From the NCBI GenBank assembly GCA_963794605.1, contig CAWCEN010000004.1:62001-126000 (forward strand): a stretch of 64,000 nt of DNA. The letters run 5' to 3'. The translations under genes were made by a program, and so were the position numbers. This DNA comes from VAXT01 sp963794605. Its GTDB lineage: Bacteria; Actinomycetota; Thermoleophilia; Gaiellales; Gaiellaceae. Below, in pieces: positions 32,625-41,638 of this stretch (positions are counted from its first letter, which is position 1; each line of letters opens with the position of its first letter). Under the pieces are notes generated by a model. That model worked only from the letters and a program-made list of their open reading frames with translations. It did not search any database and was not told where the DNA came from.

Positions 32625-35600
32625 GGCCGCAGGACGGCTCGACGCGGACCGGCGAGGAAGCCGGCTTCGAGCAGGAGCGGCAGCAGCTCGGTGTCGGCAA
32701 CGGGCTCGCCGTCGAAGCGCTCGACTGCGAGGCGCTTGCCGCGCTTCGTCTTCACGTGCTCGACGAGGGCCGCGAGCGCGGCACGCAGCCACTCCTCGTC
32801 GGGCTCTCGGAGCGAGACGATCGAGCGGCCCCCACGCTCGACGAACAGCGCGGCCTCGCCGCCGAGCAGGATCACGTGCGCGCCTGCGACGCGGGCAGCC
32901 CGACCGCCGGACAGCCTCGGCCAGGGCAGCGTGGCCCCGTACGGCTGCGCCGGATCCGCGGCGGCGAGCACGAGCGCATCCGGCTCTTCGCCCTCCTTTG
33001 GGCGGAGCTCGCGGAGCCGCTCGACCGCGCCGCCGAGCGCGAACTGCGCTCCGCCGAGGCCCTCGACGAAGTAGCCGCGCCGCGAGAGCCCGAGCGTCTC
33101 GAGCGCCTTCAGCTCCCCGTACACGGCGCCATAGCCGCCGACGATCCCCTCGCCGCGGACGCCGTCGCGGGTGACGATCCCCTGCCGCTCGAGGAGCAGC
33201 TCGGCGAGAGCCCGCCGATCCGGACCGGTCCCAGGGACAGGCCCTGGGACATGGCCGAAAAGGCGGTTGGCCAGCGACCAGCGGCCTTGCGTGGCGGTGA
33301 TTCCCGTGGAGCGACGGCGTGAGAACCGGCGCGGGCGGCGCTCCGGACGCGGGACGCCGTAGCGGCGGCCGGCTCGGAGCGGCGTCCAGGCGTCGTTCGT
33401 CACCTCTCCGGCCCAGACGAGGTCCCAGAGGGCCGGAAGCGCCTGTTCGGCCCCGAGCGCCGTAGCCGAGAGAAGGTCGAACCAGAACTCCGCACCGCGT
33501 GCCAACACCTCGCGAATCCGGTCGTGCTCGGCGCCTTCGGGTGGGTCGGCGGCGGCGAGCCGACCGAGAGCGGGAGCGTCCTCCCGGAAGTAGACGGCGA
33601 CCCGGTCGAGACCCGCGCCGACCCATACCAACTCGCCGGTCGCGCACAGCTGGTCGAGCTGGGCCGGCTGGTAGCCGGGCACGCGCCGCGGGAGCACCTC
33701 GCTCTCCCAGAGCGAGACCGGAAGCGCCAGCGCCTGGAGCGGGACGAGCGCTTCGCGGAGGCTTGCGCGCCGGTCGATTCCGTGCCAGCTCGGCAGGAAG
33801 CGGCCGAACGCGGCCTGCTCCGCCGGCTCGACCTCTTTGCGAAGCGCAGCAAGGGAAGCCCGGCGCAAGCGGCGCAAGACGTCCGGGTCGCACCACTCCC
33901 GCTCGGTGCCGCCCGGCCGGAGCTCGCCGCGCACGAGCCGTTCCTCGCGCTCGAGCTCCCGCAGCAACGGCTCGACGTCGAGCCCGAAATGGTCGTTCGC
34001 CTCGGCAGTCGTGAACGGGCCTCGGCCCTTTGCGAAGCGCGCGACGAGGCTCACAAGCGAGTCGTCGCCGCCCTCAAGGAATGTTTCCGGCAGACCGCCT
34101 GGAGGCATCGCGCCGAGCGCGTCGCGGTACCGGCCTGCATCCTCGGCCGCGATCAGACGCTCCTCGCCGCCGATCCGCACCGTGATCGCCCGCCGTTCGT
34201 CGAGCAGCGGCCCGGAGAGAGCCGAGTCGAAGGAGCCCGGACGAAGGTCGCCACGTAGCCGCAGCACGTCGTGCAGCTCGTCAGGACTGCGTGGCGCCCC
34301 ACGCAGCTGCGTCTCGACCTCCTCGAGCGCGTCCGGATCGATCAGCTCCCGGAGCTCGTCCTGGCCGAGCAGCTCCTTGAGGAGATCGCGGTCGAGCGAG
34401 AGCACCTGGGCGCGGCGCTCAGCCGGAGGCGTGTCGTCCTCGTACATGTACGTGGCGACGTAGTCGAAGAGGAGCGAGCTCGAGTACGGCGACGCGGAGG
34501 CCGTTTCTACGTCCACCAGGTCGAGCTCCCGCGTCTTCAATCCGTTCAGCAGCCGCTTGAGCGCCGGCAGGTCGAAGACGTCCTGGAGGCACTCGCGGTA
34601 CGTCTCGAGAATGACGGGGAACGAGCCGTATCGCCGCGCGACCTGGAGCAGGCTCTGCGCCTTCAAGCGCTGCTGCCAGAGGGGCGTCCGCTGGCCCGGA
34701 CGGCGGCGCGGGATGAGCAGCGCGCGTGCGGCGTTCTCGCGGAAACGCGAGCCGAAGAGCGCAGTCGAGCTGAGCTCGCCCATGACGAGATCCTCGATCT
34801 CGGTCGGGTCGACGATCAGCGCCTCGGTCGGCGGCGGCGCATCAGCGTCAGGGAGATGGATCGCGATCCCGTCGTCCGACCACAGCGACTGCGCCTCGAG
34901 CCCGAGCGCGTCGCGGAGCCTGATCCCGATCGCCATCGCCCACGGCGCGTGCACACGCGCTCCGAACGGGGTCAGGATGCAGACCCGCCAGTCGCCGATC
35001 TCGTCCCGGAAGCGCTCGACGACGACAGTCCGGTCCGACGGCACCGCGCCGGTCGCCTTCTGTTGGTCGCCGAGGAACGTGAGCAGGTTCTGGGCCGCCG
35101 GCTCGTCGAGCGAGTGCTGCTCGGTCAGCCGCTCGAGCGCCTTCTGCTCGGAGAGAGCCACGAGCTCACGCGACGCGCGTCCGATTGCCTCGCCGAGCTC
35201 GTAGGGACGCCCAGGCCCCTCTCCTTTCCAGAACGGGATCAGCCCGGGCACGCCGGGTGCCGCCGAGACGAGCACCCTGTCGCGCGTGATCTCCTCGATC
35301 CGCCAGGTCGAGGCGCCGAGCGTGAACGTCTGCCCCGCCCGGGCCTCGTAGACCATCTCCTCGTCGAGCTCGCCGACTCTCCCGCCACCGTCGACCAGAT
35401 GCACGCCGTAGAGGCCCCGATCAGGGATCGTTCCCGCGTTCTGCACCGCGAGCTGCCGTCCCCCGCTCCGTCCGCGGATGACACCGCCGGTGCGGTCCCA
35501 GACGATTCGCGGCCTGAGCTCGGCGAACTCGTCGGACGGGTAGCGCCCGGCGAGCATGTCGAGCACGTTCTCGAGCTGGACCCGCGAGAGGTCGGCGAAG

Positions 35601-36883
35601 TTGTAGGCGCCGCGGACGAGGTCGTGCAGCTCGTCGACGGGGATCTCCTCGTCCGCGCAGATCGCGACCACGTGCTGCGCGAGCACGTCGAGCGGGTTTC
35701 GCGGGATGACGGTTTCCTCGATCGCGCCGGCCTGCATGCGCTCGACGACGACCGCGGACTCGAGCAGGTCGGCCCGGAACTTCGGGAAGATGCGCCCACG
35801 CGAGACGGCGCCCAGCTCGTGGCCGGCGCGCCCGACCCGCTGCAGGCCGCGCGCGACCGACTTCGGGGACTCGACCTGGACGACGAGGTCGACCGCTCCC
35901 ATGTCGATGCCGAGCTCGAGCGACGACGTGGCGACGAGACACGGGATCTCGCCTTTCTTGAGCAGCTCCTCGATCTCGAGCCGCTGTTCGCGTGCGATCG
36001 AGCCGTGATGGGCGCGAGCGATCTCGTTGCGTTCGCCGTCCTCGAGGTCCTCGTTCGCGAGATCGTTGAGGCGTAGCGCGAGCCGCTCGGCGAGGCGCCG
36101 GTTGTTGACGAAGACGATCGTCGAGCGGTGCGCTTTGACGAGCTCGAGGATCTCCGGGTAGATCGACGGCCAGATCGAGCCGGTCTCGCCCGGTTCTCGC
36201 ATGTCCTCGAGCGGTACCACGACCTTGACGTCGAGCTCCTTCGCGCGGCCCGCGTCGACGAGCTCGATCGGCCGGCCGCCCGAGACGAAGCGTCCGATCT
36301 CCTCCATCGGCCGCTGCGTCGCGGAGAGGCCGACGCGCTGAACGGGCTTCTCCGTCAGACGATCCAGGCGCTCGACGGACAGCGCCAGATGCGCGCCGCG
36401 CTTCGTGCCCGCGACCGCGTGCACCTCGTCCAGGATCAGGGTCTCGACCGACTTCAGCATCTCGCGCCCGCGGGAGGTGAGCAGGAGGTAGAGCGACTCC
36501 GGGGTCGTGATCAGGATGTCCGGGTGCTCGCGGAGCATCGCCGCGCGGTCGCGCTGCGGTGTGTCGCCGGTGCGGACGGCGACGTTCAGCTTCGAGCCGA
36601 GCCCGGCGAGCGGGCCGCGGAGGTTCCGCTCGACGTCGTAGTTGAGCGCCTTCAGCGGCGAGACGTAAAGGAGCCGGAGCCCCTCCCCCGGGGAGTCGGT
36701 CAGCCTGTCGATCCCGTAGAGAAATGCAGCGAGCGTCTTCCCGGAGCCCGTCGGCGCCTGGATGAGCGTGTGCTTCCCGCTCGCGATCGCCGGCCAACCC
36801 TGCTCCTGAGCTGGAGTCGGCGCGGCGAACGAGCTCTCGAACCAGGCCCGCGTCGGCTTGCTGAAGACCGAGAGGGCGTCCAT
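32621..36883 (-). CDS. lhr: Lhr-type DEAD/DEAH helicase
   Basis: This 1420-residue superfamily 2 helicase begins with LIQAPTGSGKTLAAFLYG (Walker A), DEVH box LILDEVHAVAG, motif III SATQRP and motif VI QRVGRAGHELG, and then the long Lhr C-terminal body with winged-helix and beta-barrel regions. Lhr proteins are 3'-5' DNA/RNA helicases used in DNA repair, and the length matches actinobacterial Lhr (about 1500). ATG 36883 is 7 bases from TAGTCT (forward 36891-36896). About residues 1208-1222 (NRLFGHVPGPVPGTGP) are encoded by palindromic repeat B, an in-frame repeat insertion in the C-terminal region. Confidence 0.88.
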   Translation of the reverse strand: MDALSVFSKPTRAWFESSFAAPTPAQEQGWPAIASGKHTLIQAPTGSGKTLAAFLYGIDRLTDSPGEGLRLLYVSPLKALNYDVERNLRGPLAGLGSKLNVAVRTGDTPQRDRAAMLREHPDILITTPESLYLLLTSRGREMLKSVETLILDEVHAVAGTKRGAHLALSVERLDRLTEKPVQRVGLSATQRPMEEIGRFVSGGRPIELVDAGRAKELDVKVVVPLEDMREPGETGSIWPSIYPEILELVKAHRSTIVFVNNRRLAERLALRLNDLANEDLEDGERNEIARAHHGSIAREQRLEIEELLKKGEIPCLVATSSLELGIDMGAVDLVVQVESPKSVARGLQRVGRAGHELGAVSRGRIFPKFRADLLESAVVVERMQAGAIEETVIPRNPLDVLAQHVVAICADEEIPVDELHDLVRGAYNFADLSRVQLENVLDMLAGRYPSDEFAELRPRIVWDRTGGVIRGRSGGRQLAVQNAGTIPDRGLYGVHLVDGGGRVGELDEEMVYEARAGQTFTLGASTWRIEEITRDRVLVSAAPGVPGLIPFWKGEGPGRPYELGEAIGRASRELVALSEQKALERLTEQHSLDEPAAQNLLTFLGDQQKATGAVPSDRTVVVERFRDEIGDWRVCILTPFGARVHAPWAMAIGIRLRDALGLEAQSLWSDDGIAIHLPDADAPPPTEALIVDPTEIEDLVMGELSSTALFGSRFRENAARALLIPRRRPGQRTPLWQQRLKAQSLLQVARRYGSFPVILETYRECLQDVFDLPALKRLLNGLKTRELDLVDVETASASPYSSSLLFDYVATYMYEDDTPPAERRAQVLSLDRDLLKELLGQDELRELIDPDALEEVETQLRGAPRSPDELHDVLRLRGDLRPGSFDSALSGPLLDERRAITVRIGGEERLIAAEDAGRYRDALGAMPPGGLPETFLEGGDDSLVSLVARFAKGRGPFTTAEANDHFGLDVEPLLRELEREERLVRGELRPGGTEREWCDPDVLRRLRRASLAALRKEVEPAEQAAFGRFLPSWHGIDRRASLREALVPLQALALPVSLWESEVLPRRVPGYQPAQLDQLCATGELVWVGAGLDRVAVYFREDAPALGRLAAADPPEGAEHDRIREVLARGAEFWFDLLSATALGAEQALPALWDLVWAGEVTNDAWTPLRAGRRYGVPRPERRPRRFSRRRSTGITATQGRWSLANRLFGHVPGPVPGTGPDRRALAELLLERQGIVTRDGVRGEGIVGGYGAVYGELKALETLGLSRRGYFVEGLGGAQFALGGAVERLRELRPKEGEEPDALVLAAADPAQPYGATLPWPRLSGGRAARVAGAHVILLGGEAALFVERGGRSIVSLREPDEEWLRAALAALVEHVKTKRGKRLAVERFDGEPVADTELLPLLLEAGFLAGPRRAVLRP
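33228..33250. repeat. Palindromic repeat family B, copy 2, inside lhr
   Basis: Perfect 9-base arms GTCCCAGGG and CCCTGGGAC flank a 5-base loop ACAGG. The repeat and its flanks are read in frame within lhr as HVPGPVPGTG, so translation is not interrupted. It matches the intergenic repeat at 25590-25618. Confidence 0.75.
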
Positions 36884-37013
36884 GCCCCCTAGACTAGTCA
36901 GACGAGCAAAGCGCGGAGAGCCTCGACATCTCTCTGAAACTCGGTTGCAGGTGCGGCGCCACTTGCTCCCCGGATACGACTCCGGCCACTCCACGCGGTT
37001 AGCATCGCCACCC

Positions 37014-37577
37014 GTGCCGGAGACACCCGAACAGCTCTACGAGCGCGTCAAGGACTCGCTGCGCATGCCGCCGGTCGAGGAGTGGGACTCGTTTCCATTC
37101 GACGGCGAGATGACCCCTCGGGAGCTCAGACCGCCGGTCGAGCGCGAAGAGCCCCGGTACGGCGAAGGCGGAACCGACTGTCGCCGCTGCAACGCGAGCG
37201 ACGACGAGTACGTCTGGGTGAACGAACGCTGGCGCCTGTATCCGGTCGGGCCGACGGGTCTGCCGCTCGTCGTGATCCTGGAGCCGCGGGAGCATTTCTC
37301 CGCACCTTCAGATCTACCCGACGAGCTCGCCGCAGAACAGGGCGTCCTGCTGTCGCGGATCGAGCGCGCGATCTGCTCGATCGGCGAGATCGGTCGTGTC
37401 CACGTCTGCCGCTGGGGGGACGGATCCGAGCACCTGCACTGGTGGTTCATGGCCCGGCCCGCGCGGGTTCCGCAGCTGATCGGAAACTTCGCTGCGATCT
37501 GGGACGACATCCTCCCACCGGTGCCCGAGGAGATCTGGCGAGCGAACGTCGACGCCGTCGCCGCTGCGCTGCGCTAG
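37014..37577 (+). CDS. HIT-like protein
   Basis: The 187-residue protein resembles HIT-superfamily proteins: RLYPVGPTGLPLVVILEPRE, then HFSAPSDLPDELAAEQGVLL, and the ending RWGDGSEHLHWWFMARP, which has only EHLHWWF in place of the full HxHxH motif. A Cys pair (TDCRRCNASDDEY) may bind zinc. Such proteins hydrolyse or transfer nucleoside monophosphates, but the weak HIT triad makes enzyme activity uncertain. GTG 37014 is preceded by TAGCAT (37000-37005) 8 bases upstream. Its stop touches the GTG of the next gene, so it leads a five-gene run. Confidence 0.6.
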   Translation: MPETPEQLYERVKDSLRMPPVEEWDSFPFDGEMTPRELRPPVEREEPRYGEGGTDCRRCNASDDEYVWVNERWRLYPVGPTGLPLVVILEPREHFSAPSDLPDELAAEQGVLLSRIERAICSIGEIGRVHVCRWGDGSEHLHWWFMARPARVPQLIGNFAAIWDDILPPVPEEIWRANVDAVAAALR

Positions 37578-38108
37578 GTGCCGCGGAGAATCGTCGTCAA
37601 AGGGTCGAGCGGGGCTGGCAAGTCCACGATCGCGTCCGAGCTCGCCGACCGGCTCGGGGTGAAATACATCGAACTGGACGCGCTCCATCACGGGCCGAAC
37701 TGGAGCGAGCCGACGTCTGAAGAGTTCCAGACGATCGTTCGCGGCGCACTTCAGGCGGCGCCGGACGGCTGGGTGGCCGACGGCGACTACGACTCGAAGC
37801 TGGGGGACCTCGTCGTGGCGGAGGCCGACACCGTCGTCTGGCTCGACCTTCCGCTTTCGGTCAAGTGGCCGCGGGTCTGGCGCCGCACGATGTACAGGAT
37901 CCGGAATCGCGTCGAGCTCTGGGGTGGCAACCGCGAAACCTGGCGAGACACATTCGCGAGCCGGCACTCGATCCTCTTCTGGGTGGTCGTCTTTCACGTG
38001 CGCCACAGGCGGAACTGGCCGAAAAGGTTCGACGGCGACAAGCGGCTCGTGCGGCTGCGCTCCGAGGACGACGTCCGGCGCTGGCTCGACACCGCGGCGG
38101 ACGAGTAA
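37578..38108 (+). CDS. P-loop kinase, adenylate kinase/topology-modulation-like
   Basis: The 176-residue protein has VVKGSSGAGKSTIASELADR (Walker A) and an adenylate-kinase-like arrangement: YIELDALHHGPNWSEPTSEE for substrate binding, VADGDYDSKLGDLV, WLDLPLSVKWPRVWRRTMYR, and a C-terminal VRLRSEDDVRRWLDT. This matches the topology-modulation/FlaR-like branch of small P-loop kinases, not a true adenylate kinase. The phosphate acceptor is unknown. GTG 37578 is adjacent to the stop of the HIT-like gene. Confidence 0.7.
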   Translation: MPRRIVVKGSSGAGKSTIASELADRLGVKYIELDALHHGPNWSEPTSEEFQTIVRGALQAAPDGWVADGDYDSKLGDLVVAEADTVVWLDLPLSVKWPRVWRRTMYRIRNRVELWGGNRETWRDTFASRHSILFWVVVFHVRHRRNWPKRFDGDKRLVRLRSEDDVRRWLDTAADE

Positions 38109-38117
38109 CCTAGAGGC

Positions 38118-38675
38118 ATGGCCGTCGCGGCACCCGACCGGCTCTACTTCACGAACAGCGACGAGGCGAACGAGCTCCTGGCCTCGGACCCGCTCGCACT
38201 ACTCATCGGGTTCGCGCTCGACCAGCAGGTGCCCGTCCAGACCGCCTTCGCGGGGCCGCTCAAGATCAAGGAGCGACTGGGAACGCTCGAGATCGCACAC
38301 CTCGACCCGATGCAGGTCGAGTCCGCGTTCCGTAAGAAGCCGGCCGTGCACCGCTTCCCCGGATCCATGGCGACGCGTGTGCAGGACCTCGCCGCGCTCG
38401 TCGAGGAGGAGTACGGCGGCGACGCGTCGAGGCTCTGGAGCGAGGCGTCCGACGCCGACGACCTCAAGAAGCGGATCTCCGGGCTGCCGGGATTCGGCGA
38501 CATGAAGATCAAGGCGCTCTCGGCGGTGCTGTGGAAGCGGTTCGGCGTCCCCGCGGCCGAAGGGCTGACGCCGTCCCATCCGACGCTCGGCGACGTGGAC
38601 TCGCGCGAGAAGCTCGACTGGTACCAGGCGAAGAAGCGGGAGCACAAGGCGAAGATGAGGGCCGCGAAGAGCTGA
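38118..38675 (+). CDS. HhH-GPD family DNA glycosylase-like protein
   Basis: The 185-residue product carries a HhH-GPD-type fold: LLIGFALDQQVPVQTAFAGP, then a helix-hairpin-helix in KKRISGLPGFGDMKIKALSA with the GxGDxK turn. The usual catalytic Asp of the HhH-GPD motif is not evident and there is no iron-sulfur cluster, so it may be a minimal or inactive glycosylase. TAACCT (38106-38111) lies 6 bases before ATG 38118. The downstream tandem-Nudix gene begins within its stop codon. Confidence 0.72.
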   Translation: MAVAAPDRLYFTNSDEANELLASDPLALLIGFALDQQVPVQTAFAGPLKIKERLGTLEIAHLDPMQVESAFRKKPAVHRFPGSMATRVQDLAALVEEEYGGDASRLWSEASDADDLKKRISGLPGFGDMKIKALSAVLWKRFGVPAAEGLTPSHPTLGDVDSREKLDWYQAKKREHKAKMRAAKS

Positions 38676-39469
38676 GGCCGAGGCCGCCCGTCACCGCGTA
38701 CGTCACTCGCGAACACCCGGAGACGGGAGCCGACGAACTGCTCGTCTTCGACGTCCCGGGGATGCCGGAGTACACGTCCGTGGTGACCGGAGGCGGGATC
38801 GAAGAGGGCGAAACCATCGCGGAGACCGCTATTCGCGAGGTTAAGGAGGAAGCCGGGATCGACGTGCTCTTCGTCCGGGAGCTCGGTGTCGCGAACAGTC
38901 CTCGCGGCTATTACGTGCAGGTCACGTCCACGGAGCGGCTTCCGGAGGCGTGGGAGCACGATGGCCGCGCCTTTCGGTGGCTGCCCGTCAGCGCCGACCT
39001 CGAGCTCTGGGGGCAACGAGGCGACTTCGTCAGCGCGCTCGTGCGCAAGCGGGTCGTCGGCTACGTCACCCGCGGTCGCGAGCTCCTGGTCTTCGACCAC
39101 AAGGGCATGCCCGACGTGCCGACGCAGGTGCCGGGCGGTCGCGTCGACGCTCACGAGGACCTCGAGGAGGGGCTCCGTCGGGAGGTCGAGGAGGAGACCG
39201 GCCTGAGCGAGATCGAGATCGTCCGTACCTTGGCCGAGGGGAACGAGTTCGAAGAGCTCTTCGGGCCCGGCGCACACGAGAGTCATGCATTCCACGCCGT
39301 CGCGGCGCCTGGTGGACCGGACGCGTGGGAGCATGCGGTAACCGGAAGCGGGATGGACTCCGGGCTCGTCTTTGTCTGTCGCTGGGTGCCTCTCGATGAG
39401 TGTCCGCCTCTTTGGGGGGATGCCGACCCCTTGGTCGAAAGGCTGCGGGTGTCGATAACCGAACCATGA
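38672..39469 (+). CDS. Tandem Nudix hydrolase
   Basis: Two Nudix domains are fused in 265 residues. Nudix box 1 is GGIEEGETIAETAIREVKEE with AGI, and box 2 is GGRVDAHEDLEEGLRREVEE with ETGL; both keep the REUxEE metal-binding core. Such enzymes hydrolyse nucleoside diphosphate derivatives, for example oxidised dNTPs. No ATG, GTG or TTG exists between the HhH-GPD stop and the first conserved residues (VTAYVTREHP); the only in-frame candidate at the junction is CTG at 38672-38674 overlapping the previous stop (CTGA). A start far inside the glycosylase gene (38531) would be unusual. The stop overlaps the next ATG (ATGA). Confidence 0.75.
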   Translation: MRPRPPVTAYVTREHPETGADELLVFDVPGMPEYTSVVTGGGIEEGETIAETAIREVKEEAGIDVLFVRELGVANSPRGYYVQVTSTERLPEAWEHDGRAFRWLPVSADLELWGQRGDFVSALVRKRVVGYVTRGRELLVFDHKGMPDVPTQVPGGRVDAHEDLEEGLRREVEEETGLSEIEIVRTLAEGNEFEELFGPGAHESHAFHAVAAPGGPDAWEHAVTGSGMDSGLVFVCRWVPLDECPPLWGDADPLVERLRVSITEP

Positions 39470-40377
39470 GACGTGCGGTCCTGTTCGTGTGCCTCGGCAC
39501 GCTCCTGCTCGGAGGCTCGACTGCGAGTGCCTTGAAGATGCCGTCCGCCCCGCGCTGCCCCGTCTTCCCGAAGTCGAGCCCGTGGAACCAGCGGGTCGAC
39601 ACGCTTCCGGCGGCCGCGAACTCGGACGTGATCGTCCGCTCGATCGGAGCCGGCGGGAGCGTGCACGCCGACTTCGGCTCGGGGCTGTGGGAGGGCGCGC
39701 CGATCGGGATCCCGATCACGGTCGTGGGCAAGAAGCAGCGCAAGACTCGGGTCTCCTTCGAGTACGCCGACGAGTCCGACCGCGGCCCGTACCCGATCCC
39801 GCGCACCGTCAAGATCGAGGGCGGGCGCTCCTCGACGGGCGACCGGCACGCGATCATCGTCGACCGCTCCTCGTGCCGCCTCTACGAGCTCTACTCCCTC
39901 TACCCGAAGGCCGGCGGCTGGAAGGCGGGCTCGGGCGCGATCTGGAACCTGCGCTCGAACAAGCTCCGCCCCGCGGGCTGGACGTCGGCCGACGCGGCCG
40001 GGCTGCCGATCTTCCCGGGGCTCGCGCGCTACGACGAGGTCAAGCGCGGCGTGATCGACCATGCGCTCCGGTTCACCGTCCAGCGCACGCGTCGCGCGTA
40101 CGTCTTCCCGGCCCGGCACTACGCGAGCAGCTCGGACGACGCGAGCCTCCCGCCGATGGGGCTGCGCCTGCGGCTGAAGGCGAGCTTCGATGTGAGCGGC
40201 TATCCGCGCCAGGCACGGATCGTGCTCGTCGCGCTGAAGCGCTACGGCATGCTCGTGGCCGACAACGGGTCGAGCTGGTACATCACCGGCGCACCCGATC
40301 CGCGGTGGTCGAACGACCAGCTGCACACGCTGGGCCGTGTAACAGGTTCAGATTTCGAGGTCGTGGAGAGCCGCTAG
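39466..40377 (+). CDS. Secreted hypothetical protein
   Basis: The 303-residue protein starts MRRAVLFVCLGTLLLGGSTA, a Sec signal cleaved probably at ASA-LK. The mature region has distinctive segments: CPVFPKSSPWNQRVDTLPAA, FEYADESDRGPYPIPRTVKI and SADAAGLPIFPGLARYDEVK, then VKRGVIDHALRFTVQRTRR. This pattern looks like a conserved family of actinobacterial extracellular proteins of unknown function. ATG 39466 overlaps the Nudix stop (ATGA). Its 3' end overlaps the convergent aminotransferase by 30 bases. Confidence 0.72.
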   Translation: MRRAVLFVCLGTLLLGGSTASALKMPSAPRCPVFPKSSPWNQRVDTLPAAANSDVIVRSIGAGGSVHADFGSGLWEGAPIGIPITVVGKKQRKTRVSFEYADESDRGPYPIPRTVKIEGGRSSTGDRHAIIVDRSSCRLYELYSLYPKAGGWKAGSGAIWNLRSNKLRPAGWTSADAAGLPIFPGLARYDEVKRGVIDHALRFTVQRTRRAYVFPARHYASSSDDASLPPMGLRLRLKASFDVSGYPRQARIVLVALKRYGMLVADNGSSWYITGAPDPRWSNDQLHTLGRVTGSDFEVVESR

Positions 40378-41523
40378 CAGCCGGTCGACTTCTTCGGCGG
40401 TGTTGTAGTGGACGATCCCGGCGCGGACGGCGCCCTGTTCCGTGTCGAGCCCTAGGCGCTTCATCGTCTCGAGCGCGTAGTAGTTGCCCCACCAGACTGC
40501 GAGGTCGCGCTCGGCAAGGTGCTCAGCGGTTTCTTCTGCGCTCAGGCCCGGGAGGTCGAAGCAGAACGTCGGGACGCGGCCGGACATGGTCGGTAGTCCG
40601 TGCAAGCGGATGCTCGAGGGCAGCCCCGCGAGGAACCGCTCGCCCAGTTCACGCTCGTGGCGCGTGATCGCCTCCCAACCGAGCGAATCGATGTAGTCGA
40701 CGCCCACGACGAAGCCGGCGAGCAACTCGTGCTGCAGCGTCCCGAGCTCGAATCGCGCACCGACCGGCTCGTTCGACGCGGGCCGCACCTTGTACGGCCG
40801 CCAGCTGGCGAGCAGGTCGCGCTTGCCGAACGCGACCCCGAGGTGCGGGCCGTAGAACTTGTACGGCGAGCAGATGAGCACGTCCACGTCCCAGGCGGCG
40901 ACGTCGATCGAGCCGTGGGGGCCGTAGTGGACGGCGTCGGCCCAGGCGAGTGCCCCGGCCGAGTGGGCGAGGTCGACGATGCGGCGCACGTCGGGTGCGG
41001 TGCCGACCGAGTTCGCGGCGACCGGGAATGCGACCACGCGCGTCCGATCGGTGAGCTGCCGCGCCAGGTCGTCGAAGTCGAGCGCCATCTCGTCCGTGAC
41101 CTCGACGAAGCGGACGACGATCCCGAGGTCGTGCTCCAGCTCCAGCCACGGCGCCACGTTCGCGTCGTGGTCGAGCTTCGTCACGAGCACCTCGTCGCCG
41201 GCACGGAGCGTTCGCGCGTACGCGCGCGTCAGCAGGAAATTGAGACCCGTCATGCTCGGCCCGAAAGCGACCTCCTCGTCGCTGCAACCGAGGAAGGCGG
41301 CCGCACGTTGACGAGCGTGCTCGATGAGCGCGTCGGTGCGCCGCGACGTCTCGTAGGGAGCGCCGACGTTCGCGTTGGACTCGCGGAGGTAGCCGGCGAT
41401 TGCATCGATCACCTCGTCCGGGCACTGCGTCCCGCCCGGCCCGTCGAAGAAGGCGAGCGGTCGCTGGAGCGCGCTGAACCGCGCGCGAACCGCGTCGACG
41501 TCGTAGGCGACGGTCGTGCTCAT
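40348..41523 (-). CDS. Class V aminotransferase / cysteine desulfurase-like
   Basis: The 391-residue PLP protein has RPLAFFDGPGGTQCPDEVID at its N-terminus, DHDANVAPWLELE, the cofactor Asp/His in WADAVHYGPHG, and the Schiff-base Lys in CSPYKFYGPHLGVAFG. It matches the cysteine-desulfurase-like SufS/CsdA branch of unknown specificity. No catalytic Cys loop is evident near the C-terminus, so it may be a lyase or aminotransferase rather than a desulfurase. ATG 41523 has TAGGCT (forward 41532-41537) 8 bases upstream, suggesting a leaderless message; an extended frame to 41706 runs through repeat C and is rejected. Confidence 0.78.
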   Translation of the reverse strand: MSTTVAYDVDAVRARFSALQRPLAFFDGPGGTQCPDEVIDAIAGYLRESNANVGAPYETSRRTDALIEHARQRAAAFLGCSDEEVAFGPSMTGLNFLLTRAYARTLRAGDEVLVTKLDHDANVAPWLELEHDLGIVVRFVEVTDEMALDFDDLARQLTDRTRVVAFPVAANSVGTAPDVRRIVDLAHSAGALAWADAVHYGPHGSIDVAAWDVDVLICSPYKFYGPHLGVAFGKRDLLASWRPYKVRPASNEPVGARFELGTLQHELLAGFVVGVDYIDSLGWEAITRHERELGERFLAGLPSSIRLHGLPTMSGRVPTFCFDLPGLSAEETAEHLAERDLAVWWGNYYALETMKRLGLDTEQGAVRAGIVHYNTAEEVDRLLAALHDLEI

Positions 41524-41569
41524 GCGCGGCGAGCCTAGCTGTCTGCCAGCGCAGTCAGAGCGGCGGACC

Positions 41570-41636
41570 GAGGCGTCGCTCGCGATGCCGCCCAAAGGCG
41601 GCGACGGCTTTGCCGGCGTCGCCGTCTTAGCTGACC
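41570..41636 (+). repeat. Modular repeat family C, copy 1
   Basis: A conserved block GAGGCGTCGCTCGCGATGCC is followed by a hairpin (CGGCGACG/CGTCGCCG, 41599-41606 and 41617-41624) and a conserved tail CCGTCTTAGCTGACCA. It lies in the 115-base gap between the aminotransferase start and the FAD oxidoreductase end. Three further copies are at 44690, 59418 and 61055. Confidence 0.75.
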
Positions 41637-41638
41637 AA

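Noticed and set aside
34271..36076. Plus-strand open frame opposite lhr
   Set aside because: Composition typical of a GC-rich shadow frame; lhr motifs are intact on the minus strand.
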